From Polyangiaceae bacterium (GTDB lineage: Bacteria > Myxococcota_A > Polyangia > Polyangiales > Polyangiaceae), in assembly GCA_023150915.1 (NCBI GenBank), contig JAKLKA010000011.1:1-64000 (forward strand): a DNA stretch of 64,000 nt, given 5' to 3'. The notes beneath the pieces are model-generated. The model was not told the origin of the DNA. It saw nothing but the letters and a program-made list of their open reading frames with translations, and ran no database searches. How positions within the stretch are numbered: the first letter of the stretch is position 1; every line of letters starts with the position of its first letter. A program made the position numbers and the translations under genes. Shown piece by piece: positions 1-8,326 of the stretch.

Positions 1-27
1 GCCCACCCCCGCACAAAGGGGGTGGGC
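1..27. terminator. GC hairpin at window edge, possible terminator
   Basis: A perfect 10-bp inverted repeat (GCCCACCCCC / GGGGGTGGGC) encloses a 7-nt loop. There is no T-run on either side within the window, so it is either a weak terminator of a gene to the left or another RNA hairpin. The left context is missing. Confidence 0.4.
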
Positions 28-432
28 CGGAGTGCCGTCAGTCGCCTCGGCAGCGGCAGCGGCCCCGGTACAACTGCGATGACCGGCTCGGGCGCGTGCG
101 CGCGAGCAGAACCCACGCGCCACCGTGGTCGTCATGGTCCTGCGTCGCATCGCGTACACGCTGCTCTCGCCGTGGCGCAGCGTGACCTTCCCCGGTCACG
201 CCACCCCGGTCTCCGCCCCCGATGGCCGCGGCGTGATGCGCCCATGGCGGCAAGAGACGGGCCTCGCGCCTCGACCCCGGTCCGGTCGCCTCGCTCCTGA
301 GCCGGACGCTGCAGGTCGCCCTGACGAGAACCGATCGGGAGTGGGGAACGCGCACGCCACTATTCCACAGCTGGCGCGAGCGGGGGTGAGCGAGGTCTGT
401 CGCCGCCGGGCGCCCCCTGCTAGGGTGGCGGC
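28..432. other. Gene-free stretch, nothing recognised
   Basis: About 400 bases before the first convincing gene. Reading frames on both strands are Arg/Pro/Ala-rich with no recognisable domain, which is what random translation of GC-rich DNA gives. I see no RNA gene. The promoter of the gene at 433 should lie at the right end of this stretch. Confidence 0.5.
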
Positions 433-882
433 ATGTCGCTCTCATTGCCCCGTGAGTCGTTTCTGGCCATCGCCACCGTCGGCTGGGCCGATGGCTGGAT
501 GCGAAAGGGCGAGGCCGAAGGGCTGCTGCGCGCGGCAGCGGCATGCGGCGTGTCGGAGTCCGATCGGGCTTCGATTGCTGACGCTGCCAAAGAGGGCGTC
601 GATCTGGACAGCGTGGATCTGGGCGCGCTCGGCGATTGGGAGCGGGCGCTCACCTACGCCATTGCCGCATGGCTGGCGAAGCTGGACGGGGTCGCGAACG
701 CCGCCGAGCTGAAGCAGCTCCAGGCGCTTGGAGCTCGCCTGGACCTCGACAAGCGCCGGATCGATCTGGCCACCTCGGCGGTCATGGACATCGCGGTTCA
801 ACCCGAGGGGCACCGCCCCGAGAAGTTCGACTTCGACGCGCTGGCGTCTCGTCTGCGCGACAAGCTCCCGTCGCTGCGCTGA
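433..882 (+). CDS. TerB-like helical cytoplasmic protein
   Basis: The 149-residue protein has no signal peptide or membrane segment. Its all-helical layout begins with a stretch reading FLAIATVGWADGW, which resembles the TerB/DUF533-like fold linked to tellurite resistance and stress proteins. Acidic residues are spread through the helices, as in TerB. The ATG at 433 follows a gene-free region. The next gene, a hybrid histidine kinase, starts 12 nt after the stop, so the two are probably co-transcribed. The fold is an inference from pattern only. Tellurite resistance itself is not implied. Confidence 0.72.
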   Translation: MSLSLPRESFLAIATVGWADGWMRKGEAEGLLRAAAACGVSESDRASIADAAKEGVDLDSVDLGALGDWERALTYAIAAWLAKLDGVANAAELKQLQALGARLDLDKRRIDLATSAVMDIAVQPEGHRPEKFDFDALASRLRDKLPSLR

Positions 883-894
883 CTCGCCTCGCGC

Positions 895-2769
895 ATGCCG
901 ACTCACGACGACCCCGACGCCACAGACACCGCGATGATGCGCACGGTGCTGTCCACCGTTCCCGCGGTGGTATTGCGTGTCTCGCTGGCTGGGGTCATCG
1001 AGTACGTCAATCGGGTGCTGCCCGAGTACGCCGGTGCGCCGCTGGTGGGGCAGAGCGTGTACGTCTTCGCCCCGCCGGACCAACACCAGGCGATGCGCGC
1101 GGGCCTGGAGCGCGCCATCAGCACCCGGCGGCCCACCACGTACGAGACCGTGGCGCTTGCCCCCGACGGCACGCGCGATTGGTATCACACGACCGTTGGC
1201 CCGATCATCGACGGCGGCGAGCTCACCGGGCTCACCCTGGTGTGCGTCAACGTCAGCGCCACCAAAGAGGCGCTCGAGAAAGAGAGCACCACTCGCCGCT
1301 GGCTCGACGTGGCGCTGAAGGCCGGCAACGTGGGCGCGTGGTCGGTGGACGTGGACGCCGACGTCGTCTCGTGGAGCGACACGCTTTCTGCGATGTTCGG
1401 CGTCGCGCCGGCGCAGGCGCCGCGGACCCTGGCCGAGCTGAGGGCCGCGCTGCCCGAGGACCTTCGCGAGGCCTTCACGCAGACCCTGGCGCGGGTGGTG
1501 GACGGCGCGCCCCTCGCCCCGACCGAGTTGACCTTCCGCGGGCCCCATGGTCCCCGGACCATGATCGTGCAGGGCAGCGCGCAGCACGCCCCCGACGGTC
1601 GCGTCTGCAAGCTGTTCGGCGGCGTGGTGGACATCACCGAGCGCCGCACGCTCGAGGCCCAGGTGCGCTTCGCCCAGAAGATGGAAGCCGTGGGTCAGCT
1701 CAGCGCGGGTGTCGCGCACAACTTCAACAACGTCCTCGCGGTGATCGTGCCCACGCTCGAGCTGGCCGCGGCTCGGCTTCCGGTCGACGACCGGCCGCTG
1801 ATCGACGACGCGCTGAAGTCGGCGACCCGGGCCGCCTCGCTGGTGCGCCAGATGATGGACTTCTCGCGGATCGGCGCCGGCTCGAGCCCCGGTGAGCGCG
1901 AGCCCCTCGAGGCCGCAGCGCGCCGCGCGGTAGAGCTGTGTCGGAAGGCGTTCGACGCCCGCATCGCCGTTTCGCTGGAGGTCGAGGGCGGCGGTGACGC
2001 TGCGGTGGACGGTGCGCAGATCGAGAACGCGCTGGTCAACCTCTTGCTGAACGCGCGCGACGCGCTGGTCGAGGCTCGAACGCCCGCCGCTCGGGTACGA
2101 GTCGTGGTGCGCCCAGTGCCGCCGAGCGCGCTTCCAGAGCGCACTATCGCGGGCGCCCACGACTATGTCGAGCTCGCGGTCGAAGACAACGGGCCCGGCA
2201 TCTCTGCCGAGGTGCGGTCCCGCGTCTTCGAGCCATTCTTCACCACCAAACCCGCGGGCCTTGGCACGGGCCTTGGGCTGGCCACCGTGCAAGCGACCGC
2301 AGCGGCCCACTCTGGATTTGCAGACTGCGTTTCCAAGCCCGGCGCTGGCGCCACGTTCTCCCTCTACCTGAAGCACACGCCGCTGCCCCGCTCTGACGCG
2401 CAGTCGTCGCGGCCCCCGGCGCAAGGAAGCGGGCGGCGCGTGCTGGTGGTCGACGACGACGCGGCGGTCGCGCGCGCCACTTCGGCCGTGCTGCGCCGCG
2501 CCGGGTACCACGTGACGACGGCAGCTTCCGGCGACGAGGCAGTCAGAATCGCGAGCGTTCAACCTGCCGAGGTGGCGGTGCTCGACTTCTCGATGCCGGG
2601 CCTCTCGGCGGAAGACACCGCCGCGCAGCTGAAGTCGCTTCACCCCGGGCTTGCCATCATCTGCTACAGCGGGTTGGGCGTCGCACTCTCGAACGCCGAC
2701 CTTCAGCTGGCGAAGCCGGCGGCGCCCCGCGCGCTGCTCCAGGCGGTGGCGCGGCTGATGCCGACCTGA
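895..2769 (+). CDS. PAS hybrid histidine kinase with C-terminal receiver
   Basis: This 624-residue protein is a soluble sensor kinase with no membrane segments. Two PAS-like domains (about residues 15-125 and 130-250; the second ends in FGGVVDITERR) precede a HisKA-type dimerisation region with phospho-acceptor His275 in GVAHNFNN. An HATPase domain follows, with the N-box (ENALVNLLLNARDAL), the G1 box (EDNGPGISAEV) and the G2 box (GLGTGLGLATV). A receiver domain from about residue 515 carries the acidic VVDDDA motif and phospho-acceptor Asp564 in LDFSMPG. AHNFNN instead of AHDFNN is a mild H-box variant. No separate output regulator lies nearby, so phosphotransfer probably goes to a distant partner. 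Confidence 0.93.
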   Translation: MPTHDDPDATDTAMMRTVLSTVPAVVLRVSLAGVIEYVNRVLPEYAGAPLVGQSVYVFAPPDQHQAMRAGLERAISTRRPTTYETVALAPDGTRDWYHTTVGPIIDGGELTGLTLVCVNVSATKEALEKESTTRRWLDVALKAGNVGAWSVDVDADVVSWSDTLSAMFGVAPAQAPRTLAELRAALPEDLREAFTQTLARVVDGAPLAPTELTFRGPHGPRTMIVQGSAQHAPDGRVCKLFGGVVDITERRTLEAQVRFAQKMEAVGQLSAGVAHNFNNVLAVIVPTLELAAARLPVDDRPLIDDALKSATRAASLVRQMMDFSRIGAGSSPGEREPLEAAARRAVELCRKAFDARIAVSLEVEGGGDAAVDGAQIENALVNLLLNARDALVEARTPAARVRVVVRPVPPSALPERTIAGAHDYVELAVEDNGPGISAEVRSRVFEPFFTTKPAGLGTGLGLATVQATAAAHSGFADCVSKPGAGATFSLYLKHTPLPRSDAQSSRPPAQGSGRRVLVVDDDAAVARATSAVLRRAGYHVTTAASGDEAVRIASVQPAEVAVLDFSMPGLSAEDTAAQLKSLHPGLAIICYSGLGVALSNADLQLAKPAAPRALLQAVARLMPT

Positions 2770-2818
2770 AGGCGGTCGCGTCGCGGGAACCCGGGGCGCA
2801 GACGCGTGTCAGACGACC

Positions 2819-3415
2819 ATGCGCTGCGTGATCGTGGTGGCCGTGCTGGTGGGGTGCGCTCCCACGTTCGAGCAGGCTTCGGGCCTCGATGATGACGCCG
2901 AGGCCGAGTGGCAGGCGCTCGAGGACGACCCCTTCGACCCCGTACACCCGGTGTGCTGGCCGACCTCACACCAGCAGGCTCGCTTCGACGACAACCTTCC
3001 GCAGCGCGGGGTGTTCCCCTGGTCGGGCATTGCCGGCGTCTATCACGCTCACGGCGACGCGCCGGCTGCGCGGCTGGAGATCTTCGAAGAGGGGCGCTAC
3101 GAGTGGCGAAGCTTTGGGTGCACCGGCACGGTGCTCGAGACCGGGATCGTGGACCACGCCGAGAGCTGGGTGGTGCTGGAGATCCCCGAGTGCCGGCACG
3201 GCCGAGAGCCTCGCTCGCCGGGGGTGTTCTGGGTGGGCGAGCACCGCGGGCGACAAGTGCTGGCCGATCCGGACACCGTGCAGGCGGAAGCAGACGAAGA
3301 AGAAGCGAGCGAAACCCAGGACGGCGGCGCGGACGCGGAGGGCCTGGCCGACGGCCCACCGATCTTCTTCCCCTCCATCCGGGGCAAGCTCACTGCTTGG
3401 TACGAGCGGGAGTGA
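2819..3415 (+). CDS. Small lipoprotein of unknown function
   Basis: The 198-residue protein starts with a short signal peptide and lipobox (VLVGC, Cys13), so it is probably anchored in the envelope. The mature part is acidic, has several Cys and Trp residues (PVCWPTS, FGCTGTV) and a Glu/Asp-rich patch near residues 155-170. I do not recognise the family. The ATG at 2819 is chosen because it puts the signal peptide at the N-terminus. It is followed by the GH31 gene in the same direction. Confidence 0.7.
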   Translation: MRCVIVVAVLVGCAPTFEQASGLDDDAEAEWQALEDDPFDPVHPVCWPTSHQQARFDDNLPQRGVFPWSGIAGVYHAHGDAPAARLEIFEEGRYEWRSFGCTGTVLETGIVDHAESWVVLEIPECRHGREPRSPGVFWVGEHRGRQVLADPDTVQAEADEEEASETQDGGADAEGLADGPPIFFPSIRGKLTAWYERE

Positions 3416-3471
3416 AGGGTGACGGAGCGCCAGCCTCGACGCCGCGCGATAACCACGCCAGGCTCGGCCGC

Positions 3472-5931
3472 ATGCGAGCGCGCTTGGCTCTTGCGGTTCC
3501 GCTCTTCTGGCTTTCGCTGGCGTGCGACGACGAGCGGCTCGATCCGGGTCTCACGCTGGCCTCCGACGGCGCAAGCGTCCAGCTGCGGCTGTCGCCGTTC
3601 GGGTTCGAGATCCACGATGGCGCCGGCACGGTGGTGCTCGCCAGCACCCGGGGCGGGGGCGCGTATGGCTCACCCGCCGCCACGCAGGACGATCCCGAGC
3701 TCGTCAATCAGGTGCTGCCGGGGTGGGATGGCTATCGGGCGAACGAGGGCGCGTGGCAGAACGGCACGCGCGCGACGGTGCGCGAGGCGACCGAGCACAG
3801 CGCCGTCGTCGATCTGGAAGGCGGCATGGTGTTCTCCGCCAGCGTCGAGGGCTCGCGGGTGCGGCTGTCGCTGGACGCAAGCGGCGTCGGGGGCGTGAAC
3901 AAGACCACCCTGGGCTTCCGCTCGGGCCCCGACGAGAGCTTCTACGGCATGGGCGAGCGCTTTGGTCACGTCGACCACCGCGGCTGGCCCCTCTACAGCT
4001 ATGCGGAAGAGGGCTCGACCGGCAAGGGCGAGAAGGCCCCCATCGGACCGGAAAACCCCTACCCGAACGGCCCCAGCATGACGTACTTCCCGGTGCCGTT
4101 CGTGCTCTCGACCCGCGGCTATGCGCTGCATGCCGACACCACCTTCCGCTCCGAGATGCACTTCGCCTCGGACCGCGAAGACGCCTGGCGGCTGGCGGTG
4201 AACGCGGCTGGGTTCGCGGCCACGGTGTACGTCAACGCCGATCCGCTGCGCAGCTTGGACCAGTACACCGAGGACACCGGGCGCCCGACGGTGCCGGCGC
4301 CGTGGGTCTTCGGGCCGCGACGGCGCGTGGGGCCCACGTCGAAGGTGGGTGACGCGCTCGAGTGGCAGCTGATGCGCGAGCGCGACGTGGCCTGCACCGG
4401 GGTGGACGATGCCGTGCACTTCTTGCCGGCGCTCTCCCACAAGGGCCGCGAGAAAGAGTTGGCCGAGTGGACCGCCGCCGGCCATGCACAGGGCTACAAG
4501 GTGATGGCGTACAACAACCCGTACGTCGCCTCGAACGATCCGGCGGCAGCCGAGGACTATGCCTACGGCAAGAAGAACGGCTTCTTCGTGAAGCGCCCCG
4601 ACGGGCAGCCGGCGCTGACCGAGTTCATCTCGGGCAAGCTGCTCGAGGTCGCCGCGGTCGATCTCACCAACCCAGCGGCGGTGGCCTGGTTCCAGAGCCT
4701 GCTCAGGCGCACGCTCGACCTGGGGTACGACGGCTGGATGCACGACTTCGGCGAGTACACGCCGCGCGACGCCGTGCTGCACGACGGGCGGCGGGGCGAC
4801 GAGGTGCACAACCAGTACCCGGTGCTCTCGGCCAAGGCCGCCCACGACCTGATGGAGCGAGAGCGCCCGGGCGACTACTTGTTCTTCGTTCGCTCGGGGT
4901 ACAGCGGCACGCAGCGCTGGGTTCCTGCGGTGTGGGGCGGCGACGCCGAGGCCACCTTCGACGAAGCCCAGGGGCTGCCCTCGGCGCTGCGCAGCGGCGT
5001 CAGCCTGTCGATGAGCGGCGTGCCCTACTGGGGCAGCGACGTGACCGGCTTCAAGTGCCTGACCAGCGACCCGCACGACAAAGAGGTCTTCTTGCGCTGG
5101 GTCGAGCTGGGCGCCGTGTCGCCGATCATGATGGAGCAGAACGCCTGCTCGAACCCCCTGGGCAAGCAGACCAAGTGGTCGCTGTGGAACGACGACGAGA
5201 CGGTGGCGCACTATTCCCGCTACGCGCGCCTGCACACCCGGCTTCAGCCCTACTTCTCGAGCCTGGCCCAAGAGGCGCACCAGACCGGCCGGCCGCTGAT
5301 GCTGCACCCGTTCTTGGTCCACCCCAACTCTTCCGGCGCGCGCGCCATCGACGACGCGTTCTACCTGGGTCCGTCGTTGTACACCTCGCCCGTGGTGCGT
5401 CGCGGGCAGACCGTGAAGAAGACCTGGCTGCCGCCGGGGCGTTTCGTCCACTTCGAGAGCTACGCGCTCTACGCCGGGGATCAGACGGTCACGATCCCGG
5501 CGCCCTTGGGCAAGCTGCCGCTCTTCCTGGTCGAGAACCAGATGGTGCCGCTGCTCGACCCGAGCATCGACACGCTGGCACCCGCCAGCGACCCCGCGGT
5601 GGTCACGCCCGCCGACGTGGCCGACCGGCTGGACGTGCTGGTGGTGCTGGGCAAGAGCGGGCAGGCGCGCTTCGAGCTCGCGGACGGCACGGTGCTCGAG
5701 GCGAAGCGCGTGACCGGCGACGGCGGCAACCCGGGGAAGTTGACCCAGGTCGGCGAGGGCGAGCTTGCGAGCTGCGCCGCGTGCTTCGCGAGCGATCAGA
5801 AAGGCGACGTGCAGCGCACGCGGGTGACCAGCGCGCTGGGCCAGGGCTCGGAGCTGGCGCTGGGTGACCTGCGGCTCACCGTGAGCGGCGGGCCCGCGCG
5901 GCGGGTGCGCTGGGAGGTGCTGAAGATCTGA
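3472..5931 (+). CDS. Exported GH31 family glycoside hydrolase (lipoprotein)
   Basis: This 819-residue enzyme of glycoside hydrolase family 31 (alpha-glycosidase type) has a lipoprotein signal (FWLSLACDDE, Cys at about 18), so it acts outside the inner membrane. An N-terminal beta-sandwich domain includes GMGERFGHVDHRGWPLY. The TIM barrel carries nucleophile Asp425 in GWMHDFGEY and general acid/base Asp491 in VWGGDAEATF; the 66-residue spacing is normal for the family. C-terminal beta domains follow. The DFGE form of the nucleophile motif is that of the YihQ-like clade, but the Trp/Arg sulfonate-binding region of sulfoquinovosidases is not apparent. The substrate is therefore open. The reading frame is open far upstream, but ATG 3472 is where the signal peptide begins. 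Confidence 0.92.
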   Translation: MRARLALAVPLFWLSLACDDERLDPGLTLASDGASVQLRLSPFGFEIHDGAGTVVLASTRGGGAYGSPAATQDDPELVNQVLPGWDGYRANEGAWQNGTRATVREATEHSAVVDLEGGMVFSASVEGSRVRLSLDASGVGGVNKTTLGFRSGPDESFYGMGERFGHVDHRGWPLYSYAEEGSTGKGEKAPIGPENPYPNGPSMTYFPVPFVLSTRGYALHADTTFRSEMHFASDREDAWRLAVNAAGFAATVYVNADPLRSLDQYTEDTGRPTVPAPWVFGPRRRVGPTSKVGDALEWQLMRERDVACTGVDDAVHFLPALSHKGREKELAEWTAAGHAQGYKVMAYNNPYVASNDPAAAEDYAYGKKNGFFVKRPDGQPALTEFISGKLLEVAAVDLTNPAAVAWFQSLLRRTLDLGYDGWMHDFGEYTPRDAVLHDGRRGDEVHNQYPVLSAKAAHDLMERERPGDYLFFVRSGYSGTQRWVPAVWGGDAEATFDEAQGLPSALRSGVSLSMSGVPYWGSDVTGFKCLTSDPHDKEVFLRWVELGAVSPIMMEQNACSNPLGKQTKWSLWNDDETVAHYSRYARLHTRLQPYFSSLAQEAHQTGRPLMLHPFLVHPNSSGARAIDDAFYLGPSLYTSPVVRRGQTVKKTWLPPGRFVHFESYALYAGDQTVTIPAPLGKLPLFLVENQMVPLLDPSIDTLAPASDPAVVTPADVADRLDVLVVLGKSGQARFELADGTVLEAKRVTGDGGNPGKLTQVGEGELASCAACFASDQKGDVQRTRVTSALGQGSELALGDLRLTVSGGPARRVRWEVLKI

Positions 5932-6007
5932 GCGCCCCGCGCAGCGAGCCGCCGGCGGCCGGCCTGCCCGGTTGACCGCGAGACGCTCGTGGCGTCACCC
6001 TGGTTCG

Positions 6008-7174
6008 ATGCGACACTGGGTGTGCCTCGCGGCGGCGGCTCTGCTGGTGGGTTGCGGTGACTCGAGCGACGACGGCGGCAGCGTGGGCGGCACCGGAGCG
6101 GTGAGCGCGGGCGGTCAGGGTGGCGTTGCGGGTTGGCCCAGCGGCGGTAGCGCGGGCGTGGGCGGCGGCGCGGGCGCGGCTGGCAGCGCGGGCGCCACCG
6201 GCGGTGCGGCCGGCAGCGGTGGCAGCTCGACGGGCGGCAGCGCCGGCAGCGCGAGCGGCGGCAGCGGCGGTAATGGCACCGGCGGCAGCGGTGGCGGCGC
6301 GAGCGGCGGCAGCGGGGGATGCCCGACCAACGGACCCCCACCGGGGCCGGCGGTGAAGCGCTTCGACGTGGCCACGCTCAATTGCGGCAGCAGCGGTGCG
6401 TGCACCGGCAGCGAAGACAAGTGCTTCTGCCCGCCGGACTTCGACGCGCTGAACGTGAGCCCCGCCCACTTCATGGGCGTGGCGTCGGACGCTCACAAGG
6501 CCAAGATCTGGGGCGCGGGGAACTTCCAGGCGGCATACGTGGATGATCTGAACACCAACTGGCAGGCCGGTGGCGCTGCGCGCGCGGCAGCCATCATCCA
6601 GAGCGCGCAATCCGGCTTCCCGTGTGGCGTGCCCGAATACTTCATCTTGAACGAGATCTCGGCCGGGCAGTGGCCCGACAACGCGAGCTATCGCCAGTTC
6701 GTGATCGACGTGGCGAAGGCGCTGAAGAACACCCACGGCAAGACGCCGATCGTGGCCTCGCCGTTTCCGAACCCCGGTTCGAACGACGCCTCGTGGGCCG
6801 AGCTCGCCAAGTACGCCTTGATCGGCGCCGAGGTGTACCTGTCGGGTAAGGAGATCAACGCCAACGGCAACTCCGTTGCCTGGTGCCAGGCGCAGTATCA
6901 AGCGGCCATCACCGCGTACGCCAATCGCGGCGTCACCAAGGACCGGCTCTATCTGTTCGAGCACTTCGCCAACACCGACGCGAGCGTGGGCTGGGGTCGC
7001 GCCGGCGTGAGCGAGGCAGGCTGGACCAACGCCATCAGCGCCCGCAGCAAGGCCATCAAGAACCTGAGCTTCGCCGGCTTCATCAGCTATGGCTGGGCGG
7101 GCAACGCGATGCACGTGCCCGAGGCCCAGCGCCTCGGCTTCATGAAGCTCTACACGCAGCAGGCGCTGCCGTGA
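6008..7174 (+). CDS. Lipoprotein with Gly/Ser linker and glycosidase-like domain
   Basis: The 388-residue protein has lipobox LLVGC (Cys16), a very long Gly/Ser/Ala linker (about residues 20-110) and a C-terminal domain of about 275 residues. The domain looks like a TIM-barrel glycoside hydrolase: Glu216 in FILNEISAGQW resembles an acid/base Glu after Asn, and Glu318 in YLFEHFANT could be the nucleophile. That assignment is by motif only. Position between a GH31 enzyme and a pectate lyase supports a polysaccharide role. The ATG at 6008 begins the signal peptide. Its stop is one base from the convergent gene's stop. Confidence 0.75.
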   Translation: MRHWVCLAAAALLVGCGDSSDDGGSVGGTGAVSAGGQGGVAGWPSGGSAGVGGGAGAAGSAGATGGAAGSGGSSTGGSAGSASGGSGGNGTGGSGGGASGGSGGCPTNGPPPGPAVKRFDVATLNCGSSGACTGSEDKCFCPPDFDALNVSPAHFMGVASDAHKAKIWGAGNFQAAYVDDLNTNWQAGGAARAAAIIQSAQSGFPCGVPEYFILNEISAGQWPDNASYRQFVIDVAKALKNTHGKTPIVASPFPNPGSNDASWAELAKYALIGAEVYLSGKEINANGNSVAWCQAQYQAAITAYANRGVTKDRLYLFEHFANTDASVGWGRAGVSEAGWTNAISARSKAIKNLSFAGFISYGWAGNAMHVPEAQRLGFMKLYTQQALP

Positions 7175-7175
7175 G

Positions 7176-8270
7176 TCACTTGGTGGTTCGCGTGCACATG
7201 CGCACTACCAGCTCGCCGCTGAATGCGCCCGCGGGGCCCTGACCGGTCAGGCGCGCGAAGAAGATCGGCGGCGGCGTGGGCGGCATGGCGTCCATCGGCG
7301 ACGGCAGCGGGCAGGCGGCACCGAGCACGTCTTTGTCGGTGAACGCATTCAGGTTGGTCGAGACCTGGCCCGTAACCGGGATGGTGGTCTCGCTGACGCT
7401 GGTTTGCCAGCCCGAGGTGTTGAACGGGGGGGTGGGTGTGCCGCCGCCGAACGACGACTGGAAGGGCACGATCCGGATGTCGCTGGCGACCGAGGTGATG
7501 CCGGGGCCCGGCGGATGCGGGAGCTGCCCCATGAGCTGCGTGCTGACGAACGGCCCCATGGGCTGCACCATGGCGTTGCCGAAGGCGGGCGGATCAGCGA
7601 GCCCGCTGTGGCAGGTGAGCATGACCCGCGGCGGCCACGAGCTGCCGCTCTCGACCCCGGTGCCGCACTTTGCCTCGAAGCTGCCGCCGTCGGCCTTGCC
7701 TTTGACGATGATGCCGTAAGGCTCGATGCGATCGAGCTCGTCTTTGCAGCGCGCCACCATCTCCAAGTGCGCGTCGCCGCTGCCCCACAGGGACGTGTCC
7801 CACGACTTCTGAGCCTTGCCGGTGCCACTGAGCGTCTGCAGCACGCTTTTGTCGGGGCGCACCAGATCGATGCTCTCGGGCAACAGGCAGGTGCCATTGG
7901 CCGCCACCAGGCGACCCGTCACGCGCACCGCGGTCGGCTTGCCGGGCAGGGCGAGCACCGCAAGGTTGACGTCGTCGCAACTGACCGCGAGCGTGCCACT
8001 GCCGCCGGTGGGCGTGCAGCTCGCGCTGCCGCCGGTGCCGCTGCCGCCGGTGCCGCTGCCGCCGGTGCCGCTGCCGCCGGTGCCAGAGCCCGCGCTGCCG
8101 CCGGTGCCAGAGCCCGCGCTGCCGCCCGCGCCGCCCGAGCTGGCGCCCCCGGTGGCGCTACCGCCGCTTCCCGCGCCCCCGTCGGTGGCGCCGCCGGACG
8201 AGGCCGACGAGCCACAGGCCAGGGCGAAACAGGTGAGGGGAAGGATGCCGAAGACGAGCGCGCGTGGCAT
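7176..8270 (-). CDS. Gly/Ser-linker lipoprotein, function unknown
   Basis: The 364-residue protein has lipobox CFALAC (Cys19) and a Gly/Ser/Thr-rich linker coded by 15-bp tandem repeats, followed by a domain of about 260 residues with paired Cys residues and no family I recognise. The ATG at 8270 is picked because the signal peptide starts there, although the frame stays open upstream. It converges with the preceding gene with one base between the stops and shares linker style with the neighbouring carbohydrate enzymes. Confidence 0.72.
   Translation of the reverse strand: MPRALVFGILPLTCFALACGSSASSGGATDGGAGSGGSATGGASSGGAGGSAGSGTGGSAGSGTGGSGTGGSGTGGSGTGGSASCTPTGGSGTLAVSCDDVNLAVLALPGKPTAVRVTGRLVAANGTCLLPESIDLVRPDKSVLQTLSGTGKAQKSWDTSLWGSGDAHLEMVARCKDELDRIEPYGIIVKGKADGGSFEAKCGTGVESGSSWPPRVMLTCHSGLADPPAFGNAMVQPMGPFVSTQLMGQLPHPPGPGITSVASDIRIVPFQSSFGGGTPTPPFNTSGWQTSVSETTIPVTGQVSTNLNAFTDKDVLGAACPLPSPMDAMPPTPPPIFFARLTGQGPAGAFSGELVVRMCTRTTK
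8026..8085. repeat. 15-bp tandem repeat coding Gly/Ser linker
   Basis: Four consecutive 15-bp units of the form CTGCCGCCGGTGCCG lie inside the lipoprotein gene, followed by two copies of a 24-bp variant. On the minus strand they code GTGGS/GSGTG-type residues. Such arrays can change length by slippage. Confidence 0.85.
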
Positions 8271-8326
8271 GGCGCGCGTCCGATGCCCTGCGCGACGGGG
8301 GCATTCATCATGCGCTCGAGCTCGAG

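Noticed and set aside
442-2643. 733-codon open frame on the minus strand
   Set aside because: It is antisense to a hybrid histidine kinase with all motifs in place and reads as His/Arg/Gly-rich noise, the usual mirror frame of GC-rich genes.
2908-3471. Longer N-terminus for the GH31 gene
   Set aside because: The frame is open upstream but overlaps a lipoprotein gene in another frame and lacks sense; the signal peptide begins at 3472.
3472-5931. Naming the GH31 enzyme a sulfoquinovosidase
   Set aside because: The nucleophile motif fits but the sulfonate-binding residues are not visible and no sulfoquinovose pathway genes are nearby.
8026-8085. Regular repeats that could look like a CRISPR array
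   Set aside because: Units are contiguous without spacers and code a Gly/Ser linker in frame; no cas genes are present. The same holds for 12760-12831, 44944-45048 and 57971-58060.
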